IMG/VR virus record: IMGVR_UViG_3300035145_002537
Coordinates: 1-21,659 of that record
Length of the DNA stretch: 21,659 nt
Direction: 5' to 3' (one strand)
From: a virus
Shown: positions 5,443 to 13,413 of the stretch, in pieces
Layout of the letters: every line of letters starts with the position of its first letter
Position numbering within the stretch: the first letter of the stretch is position 1
Program-made: the position numbers and the translations under genes
The notes under the pieces: generated by a model
The model's input: the letters and a program-made list of their open reading frames with translations, nothing else
Database searches by the model: none
What the model was told of the DNA's origin: nothing

Positions 5443-7761
5443 TTAAATTGCACAACTATCACAAACTTCCTCATCATTTTGTTCTGCTGGTTGTTCTTGG
5501 ACCAGCGGAGTACTTATCTCTTCTTTTGGTTCTTCTACGTCATCAGCACCTTTAAAGTCGTAAGTGTTTTGATAATATGAAGTTTTCCACCCGTATTTGT
5601 ATGTATTTAATAAGTCCTTGAACATCACACTCATTGGAACTTCATTGTCTTCATACTGTAATGGATTATACGACCAATTACCGCTAATTGCTTGGTCAAA
5701 GAACTTTTGCATAACTGCAACGATATTAATATAACCTTCGTTGCCTGGCATCTCCCAAAGCAATGTATAATGGTTCTTCAGTGTTTGATACTGTGGAACA
5801 ATCTGCTTAAGAGGTCCTTTTTTCGATTTCTTAACGGACAAATATCCACGTGGTGGTTCAATTCCGTTTGTTGCATTTGACACAATGGAACTGCTCTCTG
5901 ATGGCATTTGTGCGGACAGTGTCGAGTGTCTAAGTCCGTGTTCTGTAATGTTTTTGCGAAGACTATCCCAATCATATTTTAATTTAATGTTACATACTTC
6001 ATCAAGATCTTTTTTATATGTGTCAATTGGTAGAATACCATCTGAATATTTTGTTCTATCGAAGTAATCACATTTTCCTTTTTCTTTTGCAAGATTATTT
6101 GAAGCAACTAATAGATAGTATTGAAATGCTTCTGTAAGTTGATGCACTTTTGTAAGTGCTTTCTTGTCGTTGTATTTAACACCTTCACGTGCCAAATAGT
6201 GTGCAAGTCCAATATATCCAACACCTAATGAACGTCTTGCTTTAGTGCTTACCTCTGCCGCCTTCACAGGATATTTTTGATAATCAATAATCTCGTCTAA
6301 TGCTCTTACTGCCAAGTCACATAGTTCTTCTAAGTCATCAAGTTCTTTAAGAAGTCCTACGTTAATTGCAGAAAGAATACATAAAGCAATCTCGCCTTGT
6401 TCGTCATCAATGTGCTGTAATGGTTTTGTAGGCAATGTGATTTCTTGGCAAAGATTGCTCATGTAAACTGTGTCTTTGAATGAACTGTGTGTATTAGCAT
6501 GGTCAACATTCATAATATACATACGTCCTGTTTCTGCACGTTCTTTTAACAATGACGAGAAAATATCCATTGCCTTTACAGTACGTTTCCTAATTGAAGT
6601 ATCTTTTTCATACTTCTTGTATAGTTTTTCAAACTTGTCTTGATCGGCGTAAAATGCTTCATATAATTCTGGCACATCATGTGGCGAGAAAAGAGTAATG
6701 TCTGCATCAGACAATAGTCTTTCATACATCAATTTGTTAAGTTGAATTGAATAGTCTAACTTACGTACACGATTGTCTTCTGTGCCTTTGTTATTTTTCA
6801 ATACAAGGATGTCTTCAATTTCAAAATGCCAAAGTGGGAAATGGACAGTAGCACTACCGCCACGTACACCATTCTGTGTACAGCATCTCACAGTCGATTC
6901 GAACTTTTTAAGGAACGGAACGATTCCTGTGTGTGCTACTTCTCCTCCTCTGATCTTCGAGTTAATTGCTCTGATTCTACCAGAGTTAATTCCGATACCT
7001 GCTCTTTGGGCAGTATAACGTCCAATAGCCATATCACTACTAAAAATGGAATTGAGAGTATCATCGCTATCAACAAGAACACAAGAAGCAAACTGACGAA
7101 TAGGAGTTCGTACACCTGCCATAACGGGTGTGGGGATGTTGAGTTTAAAAAGCGAGGTCGCGTCATAGTATCTCCTTACGTAATACATTCTATCTTGTTT
7201 AGGATAGTTTGCAAAAAGTGTCGCCGCAATCATCATGTACATATGTTGTGGTGTTTCAAACAACTGACCTGTACTTCTATCTTGACATAGGTACTTATCT
7301 ACAATTTGTCTTAGTCCTGCATAGGTAAAGTTTTCGTCACGGTTACGTTTAATATATTTGTCAAGGCTGTCAATTTCTTCTTCGGAATACTTGTCAAGAA
7401 TCTCGGAATCGTATACACCACGCTCGATATTTAATTTTATCATGTCAATAAGGCTTTTACCTTTAAAGCCACCGTAAACATCTTTGTATGTTGCATATAG
7501 TAAAAGTCTTGCCGCTACATATTGGTAATTAGGATTTTCTAATGTAATCAAATCGTTTGCTGATTTGATCATAATTTCTTGTATTTCTCTTGATGTCATA
7601 CCATCGTAGAATTGAATATGAGAACTCATTTCAACCTGTGATGCACTTACATTTGATAATCCTTCACAAGCAAATTCCACAACTTTATGAATTTTGTTGA
7701 CGTCTAATGGCTCATGTCCGCCATCTCTTTTTACAATATTGATTCCTGTTCCGTTTGACAT
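5443..7761 (-). CDS. nrdA: Ribonucleotide reductase class Ia alpha subunit
   Basis: The 772-aa protein has an N-terminal ATP-cone (KRDGGHEPLDVNKIHKVVEF, about residues 11-30), so dATP feedback may be kept. Active-site residues match E. coli: the cysteine pair C227 and C461, and N436, C438 and E440 in SNLCQE, the radical cysteine cluster. The C-terminal CDSC pair (C767, C770) is what glutaredoxin reduces. The radical-path Tyr pair is in SYYQNT. It is uninterrupted by introns or inteins, unlike many phage nrdA genes. AAGGAAG lies about 6 bases before the ATG. A CTAAATAT late-type box lies about 25 bases upstream, overlapping the stop of the preceding gene. Confidence 0.97.
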   Translation of the reverse strand: MSNGTGINIVKRDGGHEPLDVNKIHKVVEFACEGLSNVSASQVEMSSHIQFYDGMTSREIQEIMIKSANDLITLENPNYQYVAARLLLYATYKDVYGGFKGKSLIDMIKLNIERGVYDSEILDKYSEEEIDSLDKYIKRNRDENFTYAGLRQIVDKYLCQDRSTGQLFETPQHMYMMIAATLFANYPKQDRMYYVRRYYDATSLFKLNIPTPVMAGVRTPIRQFASCVLVDSDDTLNSIFSSDMAIGRYTAQRAGIGINSGRIRAINSKIRGGEVAHTGIVPFLKKFESTVRCCTQNGVRGGSATVHFPLWHFEIEDILVLKNNKGTEDNRVRKLDYSIQLNKLMYERLLSDADITLFSPHDVPELYEAFYADQDKFEKLYKKYEKDTSIRKRTVKAMDIFSSLLKERAETGRMYIMNVDHANTHSSFKDTVYMSNLCQEITLPTKPLQHIDDEQGEIALCILSAINVGLLKELDDLEELCDLAVRALDEIIDYQKYPVKAAEVSTKARRSLGVGYIGLAHYLAREGVKYNDKKALTKVHQLTEAFQYYLLVASNNLAKEKGKCDYFDRTKYSDGILPIDTYKKDLDEVCNIKLKYDWDSLRKNITEHGLRHSTLSAQMPSESSSIVSNATNGIEPPRGYLSVKKSKKGPLKQIVPQYQTLKNHYTLLWEMPGNEGYINIVAVMQKFFDQAISGNWSYNPLQYEDNEVPMSVMFKDLLNTYKYGWKTSYYQNTYDFKGADDVEEPKEEISTPLVQEQPAEQNDEEVCDSCAI

Positions 7762-7785
7762 TTTGACTTCCTTTGTTTACAAAAA

Positions 7786-7793
7786 ATATTTAG
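7786..7793 (-). promoter_or_regulatory. Late-type promoter variant CTAAATAT before nrdA
   Basis: On the minus strand, CTAAATAT overlaps the TAA of the 142-aa gene and sits about 25 bases before the nrdA ATG. It differs from TATAAATA at the first two bases and at the last. CTAAATAY recurs in the gaps at 14061 and 15340. Confidence 0.4.
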
Positions 7794-8218
7794 TGGATAG
7801 CAGGCATCTGGTAAATCTTTTGTGAGATCCAGTTACTTGGTACTGCACTCCTGTTAATATAACGACCTTCCAACGGTTGTATTACTACATCATCAACTGC
7901 TAAAAGTAAAAAGGTTTCCTTTGTTTCGTTATTCGTACTAATATGTATCTCAAACTCACTCTGAGAAAACTTTTCAGTTAATTGTAAAGTATAGCATAAT
8001 CCACAAATAATGCAAGTATCTGTATAACCATTTTGCTTAATTAATTCCCAAGGACCTAACCAAGTCTTCTGATCCCACATATCAATACCTTTGTTGTGTA
8101 TGCGAGGGGCTTTGCTGTAGATTGCTAAGAGTTCATCGAAAGGATTATCTGCGTGGTTTATTCGCTCTCTCACCTGACGCCATGATTTTAATCTATCTTC
8201 AAATACTTCTGAAAACAT
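7790..8218 (-). CDS. Conserved T4-like phage protein, 142 aa, function unknown
   Basis: A soluble protein beginning MFSEVFEDRLKSWRQVRERI, with an Asp/Trp-rich middle (WDQKTWLGPWELI) and a CIICGLCYT segment whose three Cys could bind metal or be structural. The FSQSEFEIHI segment followed by beta-strand-rich sequence suggests an alpha/beta domain. Similar proteins are common in marine T4-like phages near tail or nrd genes, as far as I recall, without known function. It lies 4 bases after the tail-fibre gene and probably shares its transcript. Confidence 0.75.
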   Translation of the reverse strand: MFSEVFEDRLKSWRQVRERINHADNPFDELLAIYSKAPRIHNKGIDMWDQKTWLGPWELIKQNGYTDTCIICGLCYTLQLTEKFSQSEFEIHISTNNETKETFLLLAVDDVVIQPLEGRYINRSAVPSNWISQKIYQMPAIH

Positions 8219-8222
8219 CTAA

Positions 8223-9842
8223 TTAATTTAAGATTTTAACTTTATATGAAAATGTTGCTGATTCACTTGTAACTGTGTTTTTCATTCTAATACCGACAGT
8301 ATCAAAACTTGCATCAGTATTAAGATCAAGTAACTGTGCTTTAAGTTGCATTGTATCTGAGAAACTTAATTCTCCGTTGTAATCATACTCGTCAGTATAT
8401 GTTAATGTACCTGTTGTTTTGTTAACAAGAACTTCAAGCACACCTTGACGCATTGCATCAACTTGATTACTTTTGAAAACATACTCTATTTTGTAAGTTC
8501 TTGTTAGGTTTCCTGGAAGATTGAAAATAGTTTCAAATGCACTTTGTTGTCCAGTCTCTATTTTATTTGTGTAAACATATTCAGTATGTAAAGGTCCTTC
8601 AATTTCTGAAACATATTCTGTTGAATTATTAAATGTTACATCTGTTGATAGATCTTTAGTTCTACTAAACCAATCATTAATACTAACGTTTTCAGTTGGA
8701 ACAGATTTAATAATACTATATGCTACCGCGGCACTTGTACCGCCATTGTTACCTACACCAACAAATTTATTGTGTGTACTTTCGTTGTATTGTCCTGTTT
8801 CAAAGATAATAGCATTTTTATCAATGTTTGAAAAAATACTGTTACTAAAAGTATTACGTTCAGGTCCTGTTGCTTGTCCTTGATCGCCAATGGTTGTATT
8901 CTCTCCGAAATGAACTGCATAACCTAATGTGTCAAAAAGACAATTAGTCCAAACATTTTCGTAGATATCGTAGTCTGATTTGACTCCATAACTCCAACCT
9001 GTTATCTTAACATTTTCAAATTTGTTATTGAAGCAACCTGTAACAGTACTTAGGTTTGACAGTTGGATAGCAATATTTCCTGCATTAGCAGTATTGCCAG
9101 AAGTCCAAGTTGCAATTAATTCTAAATTTCTAAATAAACTGTCTTTACACGTTACAAGATCTAATCCTACAAAACCATTTGAATAATGTGAAAGAGTAAG
9201 TCCTTCTAAATGAATTTTTCTTGCTTGGTTAAGTGAAGTTGAACCTGAATCATCTGGATAGTTTCCAGGAGTTGCTGTTTCGTTTACAGTTTTAAAAATA
9301 GGTTTATCAACTGTTTGATTGATTACTGTTTTTCCTTGACCTGCACCAATGATAGTTGTAAAGGGAGGAAGATAAACAGTATCGTTAAGTGAGTAAGTTC
9401 CTGCTTCAAGGCGTAGTATTACACGACTTCCCGTTGTGCCTTTAGTAGCAGTATTAATATATAATTGATCAATTGCTCGTTGCAAAATACCAGTATGATC
9501 TGAACCGTCACCTGTTCCACCGAATGAACGAATAGAAACAATATCATCTAATCTATCTTGTAAAGTACGTTTAATTGGACCACTTACTGTAGCACCTGTT
9601 TGTACTGTTGTTCCTGATTTATAAGTATATTGGTCTGCAAGGGTAAACAAGTTATCATTTTCTGTAAGAATTTTAGTATTACCAACTGCTGGAGAACCTT
9701 CTGAAACTGCTCCATTACCAATGAATAACTCTTGTGCATCAACTGCCCAACCAAGTTCACCGCCTGCAAGTTGCGGAATACCTGACCCTGTGTTTTTACG
9801 TCCTCTACGAACTTGAATACGTGATATTTGTACGACTGCCAC
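8223..9842 (-). CDS. Tail fibre/tailspike with right-handed beta-helix (pectate-lyase-like)
   Basis: The 539-aa protein starts with GTG at 9842, preceded by GGAG at a good distance. Residues about 6-45 (ISRIQVRRGRK..., LAGGELGWAVDAQELFIGNG) match the N-terminal domain found in Mtd-like phage receptor-binding proteins. From about residue 100, SIRSFGGTGDGSDHTGILQRA begins a pectate-lyase superfamily beta-helix with many Asn/Gly/Ser turns up to about 400. The C-terminal 120 residues are beta-rich. It is likely a receptor-binding fibre or tailspike on the virion. Whether it cuts polysaccharide cannot be told. A CATAAATA late-type box lies 21 bases upstream. Confidence 0.88.
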   Translation of the reverse strand: MAVVQISRIQVRRGRKNTGSGIPQLAGGELGWAVDAQELFIGNGAVSEGSPAVGNTKILTENDNLFTLADQYTYKSGTTVQTGATVSGPIKRTLQDRLDDIVSIRSFGGTGDGSDHTGILQRAIDQLYINTATKGTTGSRVILRLEAGTYSLNDTVYLPPFTTIIGAGQGKTVINQTVDKPIFKTVNETATPGNYPDDSGSTSLNQARKIHLEGLTLSHYSNGFVGLDLVTCKDSLFRNLELIATWTSGNTANAGNIAIQLSNLSTVTGCFNNKFENVKITGWSYGVKSDYDIYENVWTNCLFDTLGYAVHFGENTTIGDQGQATGPERNTFSNSIFSNIDKNAIIFETGQYNESTHNKFVGVGNNGGTSAAVAYSIIKSVPTENVSINDWFSRTKDLSTDVTFNNSTEYVSEIEGPLHTEYVYTNKIETGQQSAFETIFNLPGNLTRTYKIEYVFKSNQVDAMRQGVLEVLVNKTTGTLTYTDEYDYNGELSFSDTMQLKAQLLDLNTDASFDTVGIRMKNTVTSESATFSYKVKILN

Positions 9843-9862
9843 TGTTTACTCCTTATTACAAC

Positions 9863-9870
9863 TATTTATG
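9863..9870 (-). promoter_or_regulatory. T4-late-type promoter CATAAATA before the tail fibre
   Basis: CATAAATA on the minus strand overlaps the stop codon of the RecB-like nuclease and sits about 20 bases before the fibre GTG start. It fits the NATAAATA form of the T4 late -10 box and a structural gene. Confidence 0.6.
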
Positions 9871-10546
9871 CGAATTTGTCGTAATACTGATACACTCTAT
9901 CCCACCATTTAGACTCCCAGTGTTTAAACTGGTCTGGTGTTAGGTCAAATTGCTGATATTGTAAGTCTCTACTGCACATAAACACATGGCCTTCTTGTAT
10001 GTTTGTGCCATATATTTCGTTGTGTGCAAGAGCGTAGGCTACAAGTTGTAGATAGTAATCTTCTACCCATTCTTCTTTTTTAGGTTTATTAGTTTGTTTA
10101 AAATCCATAATTGCTGGCTTGCCTTTATATTGTCCTACAAGATCAGTAGTGCCTGCATAAATTTTAGGATGAAACAAATTAACTTCGCTACCCCATATTT
10201 CGTCTACATCTGTCATTGCTTTTTCTTTGATTTGTTCTGCCATTTTATGTGCCTGCTGTGCATATGGATTACCACCAGGTGTAGGCCATTCACCAAACTC
10301 TATGTAGTCCTCGAGATATTTGTGCATTCTTGTTCCTACTCCTGCGGCCTCAGTAACAATTTCTTGTGCTTTTTGTTCGCCTACACGTTTCTTCCAAGCA
10401 ATTAGATGTGTCTTGTCTTTTGTTTTATCAAGTATAGTTGTAACACTTGCAACAGCATTGCCGTCTGGACAAGCATACAATCGTTTGCCGTCTACTTGCT
10501 GTCGTTTGATTTCACTATACTGGTATCTTTCGGTTATTAATGACAA
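9866..10546 (-). CDS. RecB-family PD-(D/E)XK nuclease
   Basis: The 226-aa protein carries the RecB-type nuclease motifs in order: G71-TRMH75-KYLE, E121 in SEVNL, D135 in GTTDLVG, D148-F-K150, and Q167-L-V-A-Y171. This full set marks an active metal-dependent exonuclease of the Cas4/MGME1/RecB group. A role in phage recombination or host DNA breakdown is likely. The start is TTG at 10546 with AAAAGGAAA about 7 bases upstream; no ATG in the frame would keep the first strand and helix. It begins 3 bases after the 2OG-oxygenase gene. Exact substrate is unknown. Confidence 0.85.
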   Translation of the reverse strand: MSLITERYQYSEIKRQQVDGKRLYACPDGNAVASVTTILDKTKDKTHLIAWKKRVGEQKAQEIVTEAAGVGTRMHKYLEDYIEFGEWPTPGGNPYAQQAHKMAEQIKEKAMTDVDEIWGSEVNLFHPKIYAGTTDLVGQYKGKPAIMDFKQTNKPKKEEWVEDYYLQLVAYALAHNEIYGTNIQEGHVFMCSRDLQYQQFDLTPDQFKHWESKWWDRVYQYYDKFA

Positions 10547-10548
10547 AA

Positions 10549-11121
10549 TTATTTCCTTTTATATTCTATATCGTAAACTACAGTACGTCGAATACTGTCG
10601 GTTGGATAAACTCCATGCCATACTCTTCCGTCAAGGCAAACTACTCCGCCTTCTACACTTGGAAAATGATCAGGATGTTGAAAGCCGTCGGGCTCTGGCA
10701 TAATTGACCAAAGCATTCCGTTAAACTTATTCTTTGTGTTATGTAAAATTGGAACTGTGTCCAAATGAATTACTGCACTAAACGTATTTTTATTCATGTC
10801 TCCTTGATGTACATGAAGGCCTTGATATCCACCTTTTTGATAATAGATTATCCAAGACTGAATGCATTTGAATTCGTGAATGTTTTTAAATTCAAATTGT
10901 TTTTCAAGCCATTCAAAAAATCTATCTTGTATTGCTTGGTATTCCGGATTATCTTTTGGAATATAGATCTGTTCACCATCGACAGTTGTTGTGCCTTCAC
11001 TTTCGTCGTCAGCAATTATCTTCTCAAAAAGAGTTTCAAATTCTTTATATTGGGGATAATGGGAATGTAGTACCCATTGGTTTCCTATTTCTTTATAGTT
11101 TTGAATCATCTCGACCTTCAT
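10549..11121 (-). CDS. 2OG-Fe(II) oxygenase-like protein
   Basis: The 190-aa protein has the double-stranded beta-helix pattern of PF13759-like phage oxygenases: a YYQKGGYQGLHVHQGDMNKN strand with H103, H105 and D108 as candidate Fe ligands, a later strand SVEGGVVCLDGRVWHGVYP with H169, and R178/R179 for 2OG. It would hydroxylate a protein, nucleotide or small molecule; the substrate is unknown. A sigma-70-like promoter lies just upstream, with a palindrome on its -10, so early expression is likely. It is followed by the RecB-like nuclease with 2 bases between. A second oxygenase-like gene is partly visible at 1-135. Confidence 0.75.
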   Translation of the reverse strand: MKVEMIQNYKEIGNQWVLHSHYPQYKEFETLFEKIIADDESEGTTTVDGEQIYIPKDNPEYQAIQDRFFEWLEKQFEFKNIHEFKCIQSWIIYYQKGGYQGLHVHQGDMNKNTFSAVIHLDTVPILHNTKNKFNGMLWSIMPEPDGFQHPDHFPSVEGGVVCLDGRVWHGVYPTDSIRRTVVYDIEYKRK

Positions 11122-11128
11122 TCATAAC

Positions 11129-11161
11129 GTGTACTATACACTACTTACGCAACAAAGTCAA
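11129..11161 (-). promoter_or_regulatory. Sigma-70-like promoter with palindromic -10 region
   Basis: On the minus strand, TTGACT (11161-11156), 17-bp spacer, TATAGT (11138-11133). The arms GTGTA and TACAC (11129-11133 and 11137-11141) make a 13-bp dyad over the -10. An extra ATG at 11125 lies near the expected start but opens only a 10-codon frame. Confidence 0.72.
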
Positions 11162-11172
11162 GTGTTTAATTA

Positions 11173-11472
11173 TTACTGAGACATAGCATTAGCCGTTGCC
11201 GACTGTGCCATTTGATCAACTGTGTTATCTTGTGCAGGTTGTTGTGGTTCTTCGCCACCTTTGAGTGTTACACCTTCGGGATCGAAACTTGATACAAGTG
11301 ATTTGATTTGTGGATCTTGATCGTAAGCGGCTTTAAAAGTCTCTTGGTTGTATTCTTCAGCACCCATGTTGTCCATGTAGCCGTTGAGTTCTTCCCAAGA
11401 GACTGTTGCCTTTTTGTTTTTTACAAGAAAATTTAAGATTTTCAGCAGATTGGGTGAGGCTGATTCAATTAC
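11173..11472 (-). CDS. -1 frame extension of the acidic virion-type protein (99 codons)
   Basis: This frame opens just after an in-frame TGA and passes through the A9 tract. It runs from GTA at 11472 to TAA at 11173, 99 sense codons. The first ATG is at 11376, 32 codons in, and no clear start with a ribosome site precedes it. The peptide before that ATG (SPNLLKILKFLVKNKKATVS, then WEELNGY) looks like real protein and joins smoothly to YNQETFKAAYDQDPQIKSLV. Slippage on the upstream A AAA AAG would fuse it to the 257-aa protein. The alternatives are an independent 67-aa gene from ATG 11376 or one A missing from the assembly. Function unknown; Gln/Ala-rich tail. Confidence 0.65.
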   Translation of the reverse strand, partial: VIESASPNLLKILNFLVKNKKATVSWEELNGYMDNMGAEEYNQETFKAAYDQDPQIKSLVSSFDPEGVTLKGGEEPQQPAQDNTVDQMAQSATANAMSQ

Positions 11473-12242
11473 TTTTTTTTTGAATCACCCAGGATAGTTC
11501 CGAGCCTTCTGCTTCTTTCGATTGACTCACGTTTTTCTCTACCGGCTTCTTCTTCGCCGCCAGCCGCCGGAGCCGCCGCGCCAAATTCATCTTCGCCTTC
11601 AACAGGTGCTTCTGCTTCTGCTTCTGCATCAACTGTTGGTTCCATTTCTGGCTCTTCTGCTGGTACTTCGTCGCCCATAGTTTCCGGAGCCCCTTCGCCT
11701 GTTAAGATGGCTACGCCACCTGTAAGTGCGTCACGAGTCTGTTCAAGTGTTGTGAAAAGTGTTTCAAGTGCTGGCTTAACTGTGCCAATAAAGTTTTCTG
11801 ATTGTTCACTGCCCATTTCGTCGCGAATCTTATCGCCAATTTCGAGCATTGATTCTGTTTGCATTTCTGCTGTGTCTTCCATCCAGCCTGTAACTCTATC
11901 AACCATGTCCTTAGCGGCCATGACCAATGTTGCGGCTTCTTCAGCGCCTTCTGTGATTGCTTCGTCAGTGTCTACATCGCCTTCTACAATAGATGCTCTT
12001 TCTTCAATTGCCTGATTAATTACTTTAAGGAACATATTTGTTTTTTGATACTCGTCATTGTTTACAGAGTCAAAAGATTCGTTAGTTTCAATATCGCTAA
12101 TTTTTGTACGCAATTTATTACGAGCGTCTTGTAACTGCTCTGTGGAAAATGCATCAATATTGATTGTTTCTCCGAAACGTTGCTCGAGACTCTCGTTTAA
12201 GCGTTTCGCTGTAATTGGTTTTGTAAATTGACTTACTTTCAT
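11469..12242 (-). CDS. Acidic virion-type protein, 257 aa, ending at a slip site
   Basis: The N-terminus is helical: MKVSQFTKPITAKRLNESLE, then STEQLQDARNKLRTKISDIE and YQKTNMFLKVINQAIEERAS. A very acidic Glu/Ala/Pro-rich linker lies at about 180-232 and a basic tail RSRRLGTILGDSKKK follows. The organisation resembles conserved structural proteins of T4-like marine phages. The N-terminus is also like T4 capsid-targeting sequences. The last codons AAA AAA AAG precede TAA, forming an A AAA AAG heptamer in the right phase for -1 slippage into the 99-codon frame. The gene follows two overlapping NATAAATA boxes at 12262-12273, and its RBS is AAAGGAA. Confidence 0.8.
   Translation of the reverse strand: MKVSQFTKPITAKRLNESLEQRFGETINIDAFSTEQLQDARNKLRTKISDIETNESFDSVNNDEYQKTNMFLKVINQAIEERASIVEGDVDTDEAITEGAEEAATLVMAAKDMVDRVTGWMEDTAEMQTESMLEIGDKIRDEMGSEQSENFIGTVKPALETLFTTLEQTRDALTGGVAILTGEGAPETMGDEVPAEEPEMEPTVDAEAEAEAPVEGEDEFGAAAPAAGGEEEAGREKRESIERSRRLGTILGDSKKK
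11472..11481 (-). other. A9-G slippery site for -1 frameshifting or transcriptional slippage
   Basis: The minus strand reads TCA AAA AAA AAG TAA, so the dnaX-type heptamer A AAA AAG is in frame just before the stop. The -1 frame is closed by TGA six bases upstream of the A tract, so the overlap window is almost exactly the tract. Nine As could also cause polymerase slippage. TGATTC and GAATCA (11482-11487 and 11461-11466) could pair around the site. Confidence 0.6.
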
Positions 12243-12261
12243 TATACTGTTCCTTTAACTA

Positions 12262-12273
12262 TATTTATTTATC
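12262..12273 (-). promoter_or_regulatory. Overlapping late-type boxes GATAAATA and AATAAATA
   Basis: The minus strand reads GATAAATAAATA, two overlapping NATAAATA matches about 20 bases before the 257-aa gene, overlapping the stop of the 143-aa gene. AT-rich background matches also occur inside genes (near 12446 and 14516), so position is the main support. Confidence 0.45.
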
Positions 12274-12696
12274 AAATATGTAGTTTTCAATCTGTTCTCT
12301 TATGATCCAACAATCATCAATAGCAATATCAAAACGCATTAAGGCCGCCTCTTTTTTAACTTCGTCCTTAGTGTTTTCTACAGTATGCTTGTAAAATACA
12401 GCATCATTGTAGTGTTTGCTTAGTTTGTTGTCTAAATATTTAATGTTATTTATTGATTCTGTTTGCTTTGTAGCAATACAATGAGCAATAGCAACCGCGG
12501 TTAATTTAGTAGGCCAATAGCCAATATGCTTTTTTTCTGCCAAATCAAATACATGATAGCCATACTTGTTCTTTCTTACAATAGCGTTTTTTATACGGAT
12601 ACTGTTTCCTTTAACCACAGGTAAAGGACTCTGATCTAACTCAGCATCTACAATTTCTTCGAGTATTTTAATTAATTCAGGATTTGTATTCTTCAT
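12265..12696 (-). CDS. Conserved phage protein, 143 aa, function unknown
   Basis: A mixed alpha/beta protein. Residues about 28-60 (GNSIRIKNAIVRKNKYGYHV, then DLAEKKHIGYWPTKLTAVAI) suggest a small beta-sheet followed by a helix with ALA-like packing, and the C-terminal half is helical with coiled-coil-like Lys/Glu spacing. No signal peptide or membrane segment. It overlaps the preceding 71-aa gene by 20 bases, so translation is likely coupled within the virion-type block. Function cannot be assigned. Confidence 0.75.
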   Translation of the reverse strand: MKNTNPELIKILEEIVDAELDQSPLPVVKGNSIRIKNAIVRKNKYGYHVFDLAEKKHIGYWPTKLTAVAIAHCIATKQTESINNIKYLDNKLSKHYNDAVFYKHTVENTKDEVKKEAALMRFDIAIDDCWIIREQIENYIFDK

Positions 12697-12892
12697 TAGC
12701 CATTACCAAAACAGTTCCATTCTTCACTACTTTACTTACAAGTGCCTTGCGTATAAGGGTTTCAATTACGAATTGTTCCCTGGGAGTGTAAGAATATATT
12801 GGACTTACTTTGTCCTTCATATTCTCAAGTACACTTGCTTCTTCATTGCTTAATGCAATAGTGAATTTAGATATTAGTTCATTAATTTTCAT
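12677..12892 (-). CDS. Small protein with possible winged-helix fold, 71 aa
   Basis: Begins MKINELISKFTIALSNEEAS. The middle PREQFVIETLIRKALVSKVV reads as two helices and is followed by NGTVLVMAN, which could be the wing of a winged-helix domain; that is inference only. The first residues fit the shared M-K-x-x-E-hydrophobic N-terminus of neighbouring genes. It overlaps its downstream neighbour by 20 bases and the upstream gene's stop by one. It is likely co-expressed with the virion-type genes. Confidence 0.65.
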   Translation of the reverse strand: MKINELISKFTIALSNEEASVLENMKDKVSPIYSYTPREQFVIETLIRKALVSKVVKNGTVLVMANEEYKS

Positions 12893-13413
12893 TATAATCC
12901 TGCTAATTGTTTAATAATTGGATCTAAGTCTTTTTTATTATGAACTGTTTTGATTGGCTCGCCTGGCTTAACCTTTGGATTTTTTAAGGTTATCTCGTTA
13001 CCTTTGACGTCATCGATTTCAAACTCTTGTTCTTTGCCTTGGGCATCTGGCATAGGTAGTGTTGCACCTTTCTTAAGAACTTGTTGTGCCATTTTTCCTA
13101 CAGCCTTATCTGCTACTTTGCCCATGGCTTTGTTGGCTAATTTATTTGCGGCACTCTTCACAGCACCTTTGGCCATATTAGCCGCACCCTTCGCGGCCGC
13201 TTTACCCATTTGTGCTCCTACTCTACCAGCGGCTTTAACTCCAGCGCCAACAGCCTTTGCACCCATCTTGGCCGCACCTGCTCCTATACGTCCTGCCACT
13301 GCTCCAAGAGCAGGTAGTATTTCATCTAACTGTTCTTCGGTTAGATGAGGATAACGCTCTTTGAGTTTTGCTTTTACATTGTCTTCATTTATTTGAAATT
13401 CATTGTATCTCAT
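12892..13413 (-). CDS. Ala/Gly/Lys-rich protein with repeats, 173 aa
   Basis: After an N-terminus MRYNEFQINEDNVKAKLKER, close to a T4-type capsid-targeting sequence, residues about 36-115 are almost entirely Ala, Gly, Lys, Val and Met in repeats such as GAKAVGAGVKAAGRVGAQMG and KGAANMAKGAVKSAANKLAN. This would form amphipathic helices, possibly able to insert into membranes or bind DNA. The C-terminal 50 residues are beta-like (FEIDDVKGNEITLKNPKVKP). It may be an internal virion protein released on ejection; this is inference. It overlaps the basic-protein gene before it by 4 bases. Confidence 0.7.
   Translation of the reverse strand: MRYNEFQINEDNVKAKLKERYPHLTEEQLDEILPALGAVAGRIGAGAAKMGAKAVGAGVKAAGRVGAQMGKAAAKGAANMAKGAVKSAANKLANKAMGKVADKAVGKMAQQVLKKGATLPMPDAQGKEQEFEIDDVKGNEITLKNPKVKPGEPIKTVHNKKDLDPIIKQLAGL

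Noticed and set aside
6826-7290. A plus-strand open frame of 154 codons inside nrdA
   Set aside because: nrdA is intact and well conserved on the minus strand, and the antisense peptide has no coherent features.
12950-13348. A plus-strand open frame of 132 codons
   Set aside because: It is the mirror of the Ala/Gly/Lys-rich gene; the odd Ala/Pro composition follows from the GC-rich repeats on the other strand. No ribosome site or promoter.
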